From an uncultured Alphaproteobacteria bacterium (lineage in GTDB: Bacteria > Pseudomonadota > Alphaproteobacteria > CAAGCB01 > CAG-977), in contig CALXYE010000012.1 in assembly GCA_944392845.1 (NCBI GenBank), positions 1-34,763 of the forward strand: 34,763 bases of DNA, written 5' to 3'. The notes under the pieces are model-generated. The model saw nothing but the letters and a program-made list of their open reading frames with translations. It had not been told where the DNA came from and made no database searches. Shown here piece by piece: positions 23,959-31,565 of the stretch. The position numbers and the translations under genes are program-made. Position 1 is the stretch's first letter. Each line of letters begins with the position of its first letter.

Positions 23959-24768
23959 ATGTCAGACCTGTTGCACCTTTATTTGCCGTCGGCGCATCCG
24001 ACGATTTCAAAAATTCTTGTTTCTCTGGTCGTTTTGGCCGCCGCCGAGATATTCGTCCGCATCGCGGGAAGGACGTTGGAAACGACCTTCCGCAAGATAC
24101 CGTCCCTTGACGAAACGTTCCTGCCGTTGACGAAAACGGTCGTCCGCTATTCCGCGTACGGCGCGGCGGTATTGGCGGTATTAAGTGTTTTCGGCGTCGA
24201 TACGACGGGAATTTTCGCCCTGCTCGGCGCGGCGGGAATCGCCGTCGGGCTGGCATTAAAGGATACGCTGTCCAACATTGCCGCAGGAATCGTTTTGTTG
24301 TTTTTGCATCCTTTCAAAAACGGCGATTATATCGAAACGCCCTCAGTCGGCGGAAAAGTCGCGGAATTGAACCTGTTCGTAACGATTTTGGAAACGGCGG
24401 ACGGCTTGAACGTTACCGTGCCGAACGGCGTTTTATGGGGAGCCCCCGTAAAAAATTATTCGCACAATCCGACCCGCCGTCTGAGCATTGAAATCGGCAT
24501 TTCCTACGGCGATTCGATTGACGCGGCCTTTGACGTTCTGCGCCGGCTGATTGACGAAGAGCCCCGGATTTTAAAGGATCCCGCCCCCCGCATCTTCTTA
24601 AAAACTCTGGCGGACAGCTCGGTTAACATAGAAATGCGGGCGTGGACGAACAATGCGGATTTCTGGGACGTTCAATGGGACATGAACAAAAAAATCAAAA
24701 CGGAAATCGAAAAAGCGGGTTTGTCTTTCCCGTTTCCTCAACGGGACGTGCATCTTTTTCAAAAATAA
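23959..24768 (+). CDS. mscS: Small-conductance mechanosensitive channel (MscS family)
   Basis: A 269-residue channel that opens under membrane tension to release solutes during osmotic downshock. Three membrane helices are visible: about 16-36, 60-80 and the pore-lining 84-117 with GLALKDTLSNIAAGIVLL. The cytoplasmic beta domain starts at FKNGDYI and contains VTVPNGVLWGAPVKNYS, then the alpha/beta C-terminal cage. Size matches E. coli MscS (286). The ribosome site GGAGG lies 7 nt upstream. An AT-rich region with a candidate small RNA follows. Confidence 0.93.
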   Translation: MSDLLHLYLPSAHPTISKILVSLVVLAAAEIFVRIAGRTLETTFRKIPSLDETFLPLTKTVVRYSAYGAAVLAVLSVFGVDTTGIFALLGAAGIAVGLALKDTLSNIAAGIVLLFLHPFKNGDYIETPSVGGKVAELNLFVTILETADGLNVTVPNGVLWGAPVKNYSHNPTRRLSIEIGISYGDSIDAAFDVLRRLIDEEPRILKDPAPRIFLKTLADSSVNIEMRAWTNNADFWDVQWDMNKKIKTEIEKAGLSFPFPQRDVHLFQK

Positions 24769-24797
24769 TACTATACATTCGGATAATTATATGTAAT

Positions 24798-24930
24798 TAT
24801 AATTTTGATCTCCTTTGGTAGGAAACATCAAGAAGCAGAAATATCTAAAGACTCCGGATAAAACTGCTTTCTAACTGGCCGCATTTTAATGTACCCTGAA
24901 ACAGGTTCGTTAAGATGCGGTCTTTTTTAT
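24798..24930 (+). ncRNA. Candidate small RNA or leader upstream of the methyltransferase gene
   Basis: A TATAAT at 24798-24803, without a convincing -35, precedes about 115 nt of AT-rich sequence unlike its neighbours. A first hairpin pairs AGAAGCAG (24831-24838) with CTGCTTTCT (24864-24872, one bulge). A second, the terminator at 24879-24920, ends in a T-run. The RNA would run from about 24810 to 24926. It matches no RNA family I know. It could be a free sRNA, a 5' leader of the downstream gene, or simply the mscS 3' end. Confidence 0.35.
24879..24929 (+). terminator. Strong terminator or attenuator between mscS and the methyltransferase gene
   Basis: A 10-bp stem (CCGCATTTTA 24879-24888 with 24911-24920, one G-T) encloses a smaller hairpin (ACCCTG with CAGGT). 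It is followed by TCTTTTTTAT. It ends only 13 nt before the TTG start of the methyltransferase, so it could attenuate that gene as well as end mscS or a small RNA. Confidence 0.8.
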
Positions 24931-24942
24931 CGGAGGCAGGCT

Positions 24943-25653
24943 TTGCAAAACGACGAAAACCGTACGTTGGGCGCTTTTTACGCATCGCGCTGCGGGCGAA
25001 GCGTCGCCGCGCAGCTGTCGGCATTCATCGAAAGCCGCTGGCCGTCCGCGGAAGGCCGACGCATTTTGACGTTAGGATATGCGACGCCGTTTTGTTCCGT
25101 TCTGGAAAGGAAAAAACCGCAGGTCATCATTGAAGCCGACCCGACCGACACGAAAGAAACCCGATCGGCATTGAAAGTATCCCCCTTGTCGTTACCGTTT
25201 CCCGACGCGTCGTTTCATGCCGTTTTGGCAGTCAACGTTTTGGAACGCCTGTTACAGCCCGAAATGCTGTTAAAAGAGGTTCGAAGAATCCTGATGAACG
25301 GCGGTTCGGTCATCTGCATCACGCCGAACAAATACAGCCTCTGGGGCGTCCGCCGCGACGCGCCGCCGATGCGAAACAGGCTGTTTTCGGCCAAAGAAGC
25401 CGCGGAAATGCTGAATGCCAACTTATTGAACGTTACATATCAAAAAAGCGCGGTTTTTCTGCCGCCCGCCGCTTATACCCGTAACGTCGCCATGCTGGAT
25501 GAATTTATGTCTTATCTGCCTTTGTCGGCGGGAGCGTTCGTTCTGACGGAAGCCCGCAAGCAAGCCGTTGCCCTGCCTCAAAAAATCAAAGAAAAAAACT
25601 ATAAGTCCGCCCGCATTACTAAAGCGTCGATTTTTTCGTCGCCGCGGTCATAA
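24943..25653 (+). CDS. SAM-dependent methyltransferase (type 11-like)
   Basis: A 236-residue protein from a TTG with GGAGG 6 nt upstream; a longer frame from 24889 would include the terminator stem and is unlikely. It has the class I SAM fold: motif I is ILTLGYATPF (41-50), a degenerate GxGxG, followed by the acidic loop VIIEADPTDT. LPFPDASFHAVLAVNVLE is motif II/post I, and LLKEVRRILMNGGSVICITPN is motif III. The general layout matches alphaproteobacterial methyltransferases often found near gloB. The substrate is unknown. Its last 55 bp overlap the convergent rimI gene. Confidence 0.75.
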   Translation: MQNDENRTLGAFYASRCGRSVAAQLSAFIESRWPSAEGRRILTLGYATPFCSVLERKKPQVIIEADPTDTKETRSALKVSPLSLPFPDASFHAVLAVNVLERLLQPEMLLKEVRRILMNGGSVICITPNKYSLWGVRRDAPPMRNRLFSAKEAAEMLNANLLNVTYQKSAVFLPPAAYTRNVAMLDEFMSYLPLSAGAFVLTEARKQAVALPQKIKEKNYKSARITKASIFSSPRS

Positions 25654-26042
25654 TAATTTTTGCGACGCCCGACGGTTCGGAAAGAATGTCTTTCGTACAG
25701 ACCGATCGCGTGACCGTTATCAACGGCGACTTCCAAAAAGATTTCCGAAACGCCTTTTTTCCGCAACAGTCCGAAAGATTCGTCCATTAAGGCGTCCGAC
25801 ACCTTTTTTCCCCGATATTCGGGAAGGACGCCCAAAGCGACGATATCCGCCTGACCCGGACTGAAGGCATACATGATGATTCCCGCAGGATTTGAATCCT
25901 CATAGGCAATCATCCCGAACGCTCCGGGCATCAGCAGCATTTGACGCATCGTCGCTTCGTTCCAGCCTTTTTTAAAACAAGCGGAATGAATCCTGGCATA
26001 CGTTGCGGCGAACGGCGCGCCGCATTCTTTTATTTCCTGCAT
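25599..26042 (-). CDS. rimI: GNAT N-acetyltransferase, ribosomal protein bS18-alanine type
   Basis: A 147-residue GNAT protein; RimI acetylates the N-terminal alanine of ribosomal protein S18. Motif A is [19 protein letters not shown] (about 68-86). The C-terminal block [19 protein letters not shown] followed by GRRKNYY is typical of RimI, although Ser replaces the usual glycine before the Phe. The start lies 13 bp inside tsaB, and GGAGGT is 7 nt upstream, so it is coupled to it. The tsaB-rimI pair is common. It ends with TAG. The last 55 bp overlap the convergent methyltransferase. Confidence 0.88.
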   Translation of the reverse strand: MQEIKECGAPFAATYARIHSACFKKGWNEATMRQMLLMPGAFGMIAYEDSNPAGIIMYAFSPGQADIVALGVLPEYRGKKVSDALMDESFGLLRKKGVSEIFLEVAVDNGHAIGLYERHSFRTVGRRKNYYDRGDEKIDALVMRADL

Positions 26043-26677
26043 CCCGACACCTCCGCTTCCCGAAGGTACAAGGGCTGCGGATACGTTTCCGACGGTGTTT
26101 TCGTTAAAGACAACAGCGCCGCCGTTTCCGCCGTCGGCATCGGCATGTCCGCGAACGGCACTTCCCCGTTTTCCTCTATCAGCCGCGGAACGCCGTTGCC
26201 GATAAAAACAATCCCGTTCAATGCCGCCAAATCCGCGCCGCAAGCAACGGCGGGCGCCGATACGGCCGCGCCGTCTTTAAAAAAGCAAACGTAAAAATCG
26301 TCGCGTTTCGTTTCCAAAACAACGCCCAAAGTTCTGTGCTCGTCGGGATGCGTTGCATAAAAATCAAACGCCGCCGCGTCGCAAACGCTGACGCCGACCA
26401 TGGGCAACCCCGCCGCCAGAGCCAATCCTCTGGCCGCCGCAAGCCCGACGCGCACGCCCGTGAACGATCCCGGCCCCGTCGTTACGGCGATATATGCCAG
26501 ATCGTCAAAGGACGCTTTTGCCCGCTCCATCGCTTCCCGAACCATCGGGATCAACGCTTCGGCCTGCCCGCGCTCCATTTCTTCCGACACCGAAGACACC
26601 GTTTCTCCGTCCAAGGAAACGACCGCCGCCGAACAGGCGTCATGAGCACTGTCCAAAGCTAAAACAAACCTTTTCAC
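26030..26677 (-). CDS. tsaB: tRNA threonylcarbamoyladenosine biosynthesis protein TsaB
   Basis: TsaB partners TsaD and TsaE to make the t6A modification at A37 of ANN-decoding tRNAs. The 215-residue length is normal. The N-terminal ASKHA-type motif is [16 protein letters not shown], and the interface block [20 protein letters not shown] lies at 65-84. It starts with GTG, and GTGA overlaps the cvpA stop by 4 bp. TsaD and TsaE are not in the window. Confidence 0.94.
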   Translation of the reverse strand: MKRFVLALDSAHDACSAAVVSLDGETVSSVSEEMERGQAEALIPMVREAMERAKASFDDLAYIAVTTGPGSFTGVRVGLAAARGLALAAGLPMVGVSVCDAAAFDFYATHPDEHRTLGVVLETKRDDFYVCFFKDGAAVSAPAVACGADLAALNGIVFIGNGVPRLIEENGEVPFADMPMPTAETAALLSLTKTPSETYPQPLYLREAEVSGCRK

Positions 26678-27513
26678 GGAACGACGCTCCCCGTTTCGTC
26701 AAGACTTTCCAGGATCAAACGGTCAAGATCCTCGCGTTCGCGCTTGTCGTACCCTTCTGGGGTTCCGCCCTGCTCTTCCTTTACTTCGGGAGCGTTCAAC
26801 AACCTGAACAGCTCGTCGCCTTCGTCGGGAACGGCGTCGGGCGCGACGGGCGTTTCGGGCAAAGGCTCTTCCGCCAAAGGATCGGACGGAACAAATTCGA
26901 CGGGCTTTGACAAATCCTTTACGGGAGCGGACTTCTTCGCCGTTCCTTTCACCCGTTTCATGCCGTTCAATTTTTCAAACAGAGCGTCCAATTCGCTTTC
27001 ATCATCCTTTTCCGCCTTTGTCGGCGTGTCGAACAAGGATTCGGGCAACTGTCCCTTAACGTTTTCCGTAACCGTTTCCAAATAAGGCATCGTCGCGCTG
27101 CCTTCGCGCAGGCCCGGCAAGGTCTTCGGCGCCAGCGTCAGGATGATAAAGTACAGCAGTACCAAAATAATCAGCCCGCGCAACAGGCCGAAAATCAATC
27201 CCAGAAAGTGATCCAAACGATTTAAAACGCTTTTTTTGACCTTGATCGTAATCTTTGAGCAGATCAGCGTCAAAATCACCAAAGCGACAAGCGATGCCGC
27301 AACGACCGAAGCCAGGTTTGCAAACAAAGGATTCGAAATATAACGGGAAACGTAGGGCGCCAAATAAGGCATCAGATAAAAACCGGCGACCGTCGCCAAA
27401 AACCACGATCCGATCCCCAACATTTCGCTGACAAAGCCGCGGCTTAAAGACAACAGCCCCGATATCAGCAACACGGCGATGATAAATATATCCGTTCCCG
27501 TAAGGTGTTCCAT
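26674..27513 (-). CDS. cvpA: CvpA-family membrane protein with acidic tail
   Basis: A 279-residue protein. About 150 N-terminal residues carry the CvpA domain with four hydrophobic helices, including the characteristic [18 protein letters not shown] and [13 protein letters not shown] segments. The rest is an acidic, Pro-rich cytoplasmic tail with no recognisable domain. CvpA is an inner-membrane protein linked to envelope stress and colicin V production in enterobacteria; its molecular role is unclear. Many alphaproteobacteria have purF right after cvpA, but here tsaB and rimI follow. It overlaps radA by 1 bp (TAATG) and tsaB by 4 bp. Confidence 0.88.
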   Translation of the reverse strand: MEHLTGTDIFIIAVLLISGLLSLSRGFVSEMLGIGSWFLATVAGFYLMPYLAPYVSRYISNPLFANLASVVAASLVALVILTLICSKITIKVKKSVLNRLDHFLGLIFGLLRGLIILVLLYFIILTLAPKTLPGLREGSATMPYLETVTENVKGQLPESLFDTPTKAEKDDESELDALFEKLNGMKRVKGTAKKSAPVKDLSKPVEFVPSDPLAEEPLPETPVAPDAVPDEGDELFRLLNAPEVKEEQGGTPEGYDKREREDLDRLILESLDETGSVVP

Positions 27514-28928
27514 TATGAATCCCGCCTGTTTTCAGCCATTCCGAACATATCAAGCAACGTTTTCAAATGGCCGATTTCGGTAAGTCTTAACACAGTATCC
27601 GATTCTTTTACTGATTTTTTATTAACGCGCGCGGGAGGAATCAAAGCCCTTGCAAAGCCGAGCTTTGCCGCCTCTTTCAACCTTAATCCCGGCTGAGGCA
27701 CGGCGCGAACCTCGCCCGACAGGCCGATTTCCCCGAAAACAACCATATCTGCGGGAACGGGAATTTGCGACACCGACGACAAAAGCGCCGCCGCGACCGC
27801 TAAGTCCGCCGCGGGCTCCGTCAAACGGATGCCGCCCGCGACGTTCAGATAAACGTCCTTGTCCGACATACGCACGCCGCAACGGGCTTCCAAAACCGCC
27901 AACACCATCGCCAAACGTGAAGAATCCCATCCGACGACGGCGCGGCGCGGAGACCCGCCGCCCGAAATGCCCGCCAACGCCTGAATTTCGACCAGCATCG
28001 GGCGCGACCCTTCAATTCCCGCATACACGCAAGACCCCGATATATTGCCCCGACGTTCCGCCAAAAACAAAGCCGACGGATTCGGCACCTCGGCCAACCC
28101 TTTGTCGGTCATCTCAAAAACGCCGATTTCGTCCGTCGCGCCGAAACGGTTTTTAACGCCGCGCAAAATGCGGAAATGGTGACCGCGGTCGCCTTCAAAA
28201 TATAAAACGGTATCGACCATATGTTCCAAAACGCGGGGGCCCGCCAACGTGCCTTCTTTGGTAACGTGCCCGACGAGAAACAACGCGAAGCCCCGCCGTT
28301 TCGCCAGCCGTATCAGTTCGTTGCCGCCCGCCCTGACCTGGCCGACGGTACCGGGAGCCGAATCCAGCGTGTCAACGAACATTGTTTGAATCGAATCGAT
28401 GACGACGACGTCGGGCGCTTCCCCCGAATCCAGCGTTGCCACAATGTCGCGGACATTCGTTGCCGAAGCCAGATCGACATTTGCCGAAGCCAACCCCAGC
28501 CGCGATGCGCGCAAACGCACCTGATCAACGGATTCTTCTCCCGATATGTAAACGCATCGCACGGGTTTTCCCGCCGCATTGCACACGCGCGACAACGCGC
28601 CCGTCGCCTGCAACAAAAGCGTTGATTTGCCGATTCCGGGATCGCCGCCGATCAACAAAACCGACCCCGCGACCAAACCGCCTCCGCAAACGCGGTCAAG
28701 CTCCGAGATGCCGGATTTCAAGCGAAACGATGTTTCGGGGACGCCGCTTAAACCGACAAATTCGATTTTTCGCCCGCCTTTGCCGCCCGTCGCTTTCGGC
28801 GCTGCGGCGGCGGGAGCTTCTTCCTCCGCGATTGTGTTCCATTCGCCGCACGCCTCGCATTTTCCCGCCCAGCGGGGATAAACGGCGCCGCAGTTTTGAC
28901 AAACGAATCTTGAGGTATTCTTAGCCAC
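27513..28928 (-). CDS. radA: DNA repair protein RadA (Sms)
   Basis: RadA is a hexameric helicase-like protein that extends strand exchange with RecA. From the GTG at 28928 it has 471 residues. The zinc finger uses C10-x2-C13 and C24-x2-C27, Walker A is GGDPGIGKST (94-103), Walker B is VVVIDSIQT (174-182), and the RadA-specific KNRFG lies at 259-263. The C-terminus is the Lon-protease-like domain. A longer frame to 29003 would read through the mlaF coding region in another frame and is rejected. The GTG overlaps the mlaF stop by 8 bp. Confidence 0.95.
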   Translation of the reverse strand: MAKNTSRFVCQNCGAVYPRWAGKCEACGEWNTIAEEEAPAAAAPKATGGKGGRKIEFVGLSGVPETSFRLKSGISELDRVCGGGLVAGSVLLIGGDPGIGKSTLLLQATGALSRVCNAAGKPVRCVYISGEESVDQVRLRASRLGLASANVDLASATNVRDIVATLDSGEAPDVVVIDSIQTMFVDTLDSAPGTVGQVRAGGNELIRLAKRRGFALFLVGHVTKEGTLAGPRVLEHMVDTVLYFEGDRGHHFRILRGVKNRFGATDEIGVFEMTDKGLAEVPNPSALFLAERRGNISGSCVYAGIEGSRPMLVEIQALAGISGGGSPRRAVVGWDSSRLAMVLAVLEARCGVRMSDKDVYLNVAGGIRLTEPAADLAVAAALLSSVSQIPVPADMVVFGEIGLSGEVRAVPQPGLRLKEAAKLGFARALIPPARVNKKSVKESDTVLRLTEIGHLKTLLDMFGMAENRRDS

Positions 28929-29694
28929 GCACTTCCATCCGAATCGGGCCGTCCGCACGGCCGTTGATAAACTGTTCGACATAAGGGTTTCCCGTACGGT
29001 CAATGTCCGCCGCCGCCCCGTACCAGATAATTTTTCCCTTATAAAGCATCGCGACTTTATCGGCGATCTTGCGCACCGAAGACATATCGTGCGTAATCGT
29101 TATTGATGTCGCTCCCAAATCGGAAACGCAACTGCGAATCAAATCGTTGATGACGTCCGACATAATCGGGTCAAGCCCCGTCGTCGGTTCGTCAAAGAAA
29201 ATCAATTCGGGATTCGTCGCAATCGCCCGCGCCAAACCGACGCGTTTTTTCATGCCGCCCGACAGTTCGTCGGGATACAGCGGCGCTACGTCGGGGGAAA
29301 GCCCGACCTGACGCAATTTTTCGATGGCGATTTCTTTGGCTTCGGCACGCTTCATCTTTTTGCCTTCCATCAAGCCGAACGCCACGTTTTCCCAGATGTT
29401 CAGACTGTCAAACAATGCCGCGCCCTGAAACAGCATTCCCGTCTTGGAATTGACCTCTTCCATTTCCTTTTCGGACAGCCCGATAATTTCGCGCCCGTCA
29501 ACTTTGATTGACCCCGATTCGGGAATCAAAAGCCCTTGGATGCACTTAATCGTAACCGACTTGCCCGTTCCCGAACCGCCGATAATAACCAGCGATTCGC
29601 CTTTTTTGACCTGCAGATCCACGCCGTCCAAAACGACTTTTTTGCCGAACGCTTTGTGAACGTCGGTCATTTGAACTTTTAATTCTTCGCCCAT
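28921..29694 (-). CDS. mlaF: ABC transporter ATPase MlaF (phospholipid transport)
   Basis: MlaF powers the Mla system, which keeps the outer-membrane lipid asymmetry by moving phospholipids between membranes. From the ATG at 29694 it has 257 residues. Walker A is GGSGTGKS (39-46), the signature is LSGGMKKRVGLARA, and Walker B leads to FFDEPTTGLDP. AAGGAGG lies 5 nt before the ATG and overlaps the mlaE TAA. MlaD, the substrate-binding protein, is not here; in alphaproteobacteria it is usually encoded elsewhere. Confidence 0.94.
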   Translation of the reverse strand: MGEELKVQMTDVHKAFGKKVVLDGVDLQVKKGESLVIIGGSGTGKSVTIKCIQGLLIPESGSIKVDGREIIGLSEKEMEEVNSKTGMLFQGAALFDSLNIWENVAFGLMEGKKMKRAEAKEIAIEKLRQVGLSPDVAPLYPDELSGGMKKRVGLARAIATNPELIFFDEPTTGLDPIMSDVINDLIRSCVSDLGATSITITHDMSSVRKIADKVAMLYKGKIIWYGAAADIDRTGNPYVEQFINGRADGPIRMEVRG

Positions 29695-29704
29695 CAAAGC
29701 CTCC

Positions 29705-30478
29705 TTATTTCGTAAAAAACAGTTCCGTCAGCATATAATTGCAGATTAAAATCAGGATGGAAGCCGAAACGACCGCGTTTGTCGTCGCTTTGCCGACGCC
29801 TTCCGCGCCGCCCTTCGAATGATAGCCGTTATAGCACCCCAACAGCGTTACGATAAAGCCGAAGACCGCCGCTTTCGTCAGTCCCGACACGATATCGACC
29901 GCCTTCATGAAATCCCAGGTATTGCGCAGAAAATTCACCGCGTTGAAGTCCAGCTTGTAATAACAGATCAAATATCCGCCGTAAATGCCGATCACGTCGC
30001 CGATCAGCACCAAAACGGGCAGCATCAGCGTCCCCGCCAAAACGCGCGGCACAATCAAATATTTAAACGGGTTCGTCGATAACGTCGTCAGCGCATCGAT
30101 TTGTTCGGTTACGCGCATCGTTCCCAATTCCGCCGCCATTGCCGCGCCGACGCGCCCCGCGACCATCAGCGCCGCCAACACGGGCCCCAATTCGCGGGTG
30201 ATCGTCAACTCTACGACCGAAGCGACGACGCCCTCGGACGAAAAACCCGACAACCCCGAATAGCTTTGCAGCGCAATAACCATTCCCGAAAACATCGTTG
30301 TCAAAGCGACAACCGGCAGGGAATAAAAGCCGATTTCAATCATTTGGGAAAACAGCGAGCGGAAATAAAACGGCGGACGCACGCAGTGGGACACCGTATT
30401 CAGGGTGAACAGCGCCAACTTTCCCGTTGACCGTAAAAAATTCAAAAAAACGCGCCCGACGGGAGCAAAAACGTTCAT
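29705..30478 (-). CDS. mlaE: ABC transporter permease MlaE
   Basis: A 257-residue polytopic MlaE-family permease. Conserved blocks are FYSLPVVALTTMFSGMVIALQ, the helix ELGPVLAALMVAGRVGAAMAAELGTM with EQIDALTTLSTNPFKYLIVPRVLA, and CYNGYHSKGGAEGVGKATTNAVV near the C-terminus. It forms the membrane channel with MlaF. Its ATG overlaps the alr TGA by 4 bp. The order alr-mlaE-mlaF-radA is common in alphaproteobacteria. Confidence 0.94.
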   Translation of the reverse strand: MNVFAPVGRVFLNFLRSTGKLALFTLNTVSHCVRPPFYFRSLFSQMIEIGFYSLPVVALTTMFSGMVIALQSYSGLSGFSSEGVVASVVELTITRELGPVLAALMVAGRVGAAMAAELGTMRVTEQIDALTTLSTNPFKYLIVPRVLAGTLMLPVLVLIGDVIGIYGGYLICYYKLDFNAVNFLRNTWDFMKAVDIVSGLTKAAVFGFIVTLLGCYNGYHSKGGAEGVGKATTNAVVSASILILICNYMLTELFFTK

Positions 30479-31563
30479 CCTTCGCCTCCTTCGCTGATAT
30501 AACGGCGGTAAATCCGCTTGCCGAGATTGGTTAAAATTTCATAATCAATCGTTCCCGCAAGAGCCGCAAATTCCTTTAAAGGAATCTTTCCGCCAAAAAT
30601 TTCGGCCGTTTGCGCCGCCCGCAACTCTTCCCAAGGAATGCCCGTCGCGTCGACGACGGTCAAATCCATTGACACGCGCCCCAGAACGGGAACTTTCCGA
30701 CCGCACAAAACAACCATGCCCTTATTCGACAACGATCGGGGAAAGCCGTCCGCATAACCGATCGAAAGCACGGCAAGTCTTTTGTCTTCATTTAATTCGA
30801 ATGTCGCGCCGTAACCGACCGTTTGTCCTGCCTTTGCGTTAAAAACGGCCAAAACGCGGGCGTCTAAGCGCACGGCATTATCGTAAAGCGCAATCCCCGG
30901 GCGGGCGATGTCCTTATAAAAGCGCGAATCGGGCAGGCGGCTGCCGTCCGATGCGGCAAGGCTGCGCCTGAAATCATACCCCAAAGCCTCCTTCAAACGG
31001 GCGCATGCCGCATCAAAAGCGGCAAGCTGCGCTTCATTTTTCGGAGAAGACTTGTCATCAGCGCATGCCAAATGGCTGATTACCAATTCAAACTTTAGCC
31101 CCTCGGGCGGACGGGCGCAAAAAGCATCGACGTTTTCGGGCGTTAATCCGAAACGGCTCATCCCCGTATCGACATGCAAAGCCGCCGGCAAAGTTTTTCC
31201 GAGCTTTTTCGCATAGGCTTCCCAATTTTCAATTTGGCGCAAAGAACCGAAAACGGGTATCAAACCGTTTTCAAGGCAAAGGGTTTCCGCGCCTTCCCAT
31301 TCGCCGTGAAGCAGATATATTTTCGCGTCGGGGGCGACCGAACGCACAACGGTTCCTTCAAATGCATAAGCCGTAAAAAACGTGCGGCATCCCGTGCGAT
31401 ACAATTCTTTCGCCACCGCTGCCGCGCCCAATCCGTAAGCATCGGCTTTTAATACGGCGGCGCATTCCGTCGCGTTCCCCAAATGCGCCTGAAGCGACCG
31501 ACGGTTTTCCGCGATCGCTTTCAGGTCTATCGTTAAAAAAGCCCCTGCCTGTTCGGGAGTCAT
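30475..31563 (-). CDS. alr: Alanine racemase
   Basis: Alr interconverts L- and D-alanine, supplying D-Ala for peptidoglycan. About 362 residues. The PLP lysine is in AVLKADAYGLG (K39 from this start), and the other block is the TVGYGATFELNEDKRLAVLSIGYADGFPR region holding the second catalytic Tyr in GYG. VLGRVSMDL and GTIDYEILTNLGKR complete the pattern. The ATG at 31563 is preferred because a G-rich site lies about 7 nt upstream. A GTG at 31569 would overlap the alaS TGA by 4 bp and is an alternative. Confidence 0.95.
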   Translation of the reverse strand: MTPEQAGAFLTIDLKAIAENRRSLQAHLGNATECAAVLKADAYGLGAAAVAKELYRTGCRTFFTAYAFEGTVVRSVAPDAKIYLLHGEWEGAETLCLENGLIPVFGSLRQIENWEAYAKKLGKTLPAALHVDTGMSRFGLTPENVDAFCARPPEGLKFELVISHLACADDKSSPKNEAQLAAFDAACARLKEALGYDFRRSLAASDGSRLPDSRFYKDIARPGIALYDNAVRLDARVLAVFNAKAGQTVGYGATFELNEDKRLAVLSIGYADGFPRSLSNKGMVVLCGRKVPVLGRVSMDLTVVDATGIPWEELRAAQTAEIFGGKIPLKEFAALAGTIDYEILTNLGKRIYRRYISEGGEG

Positions 31564-31565
31564 GG

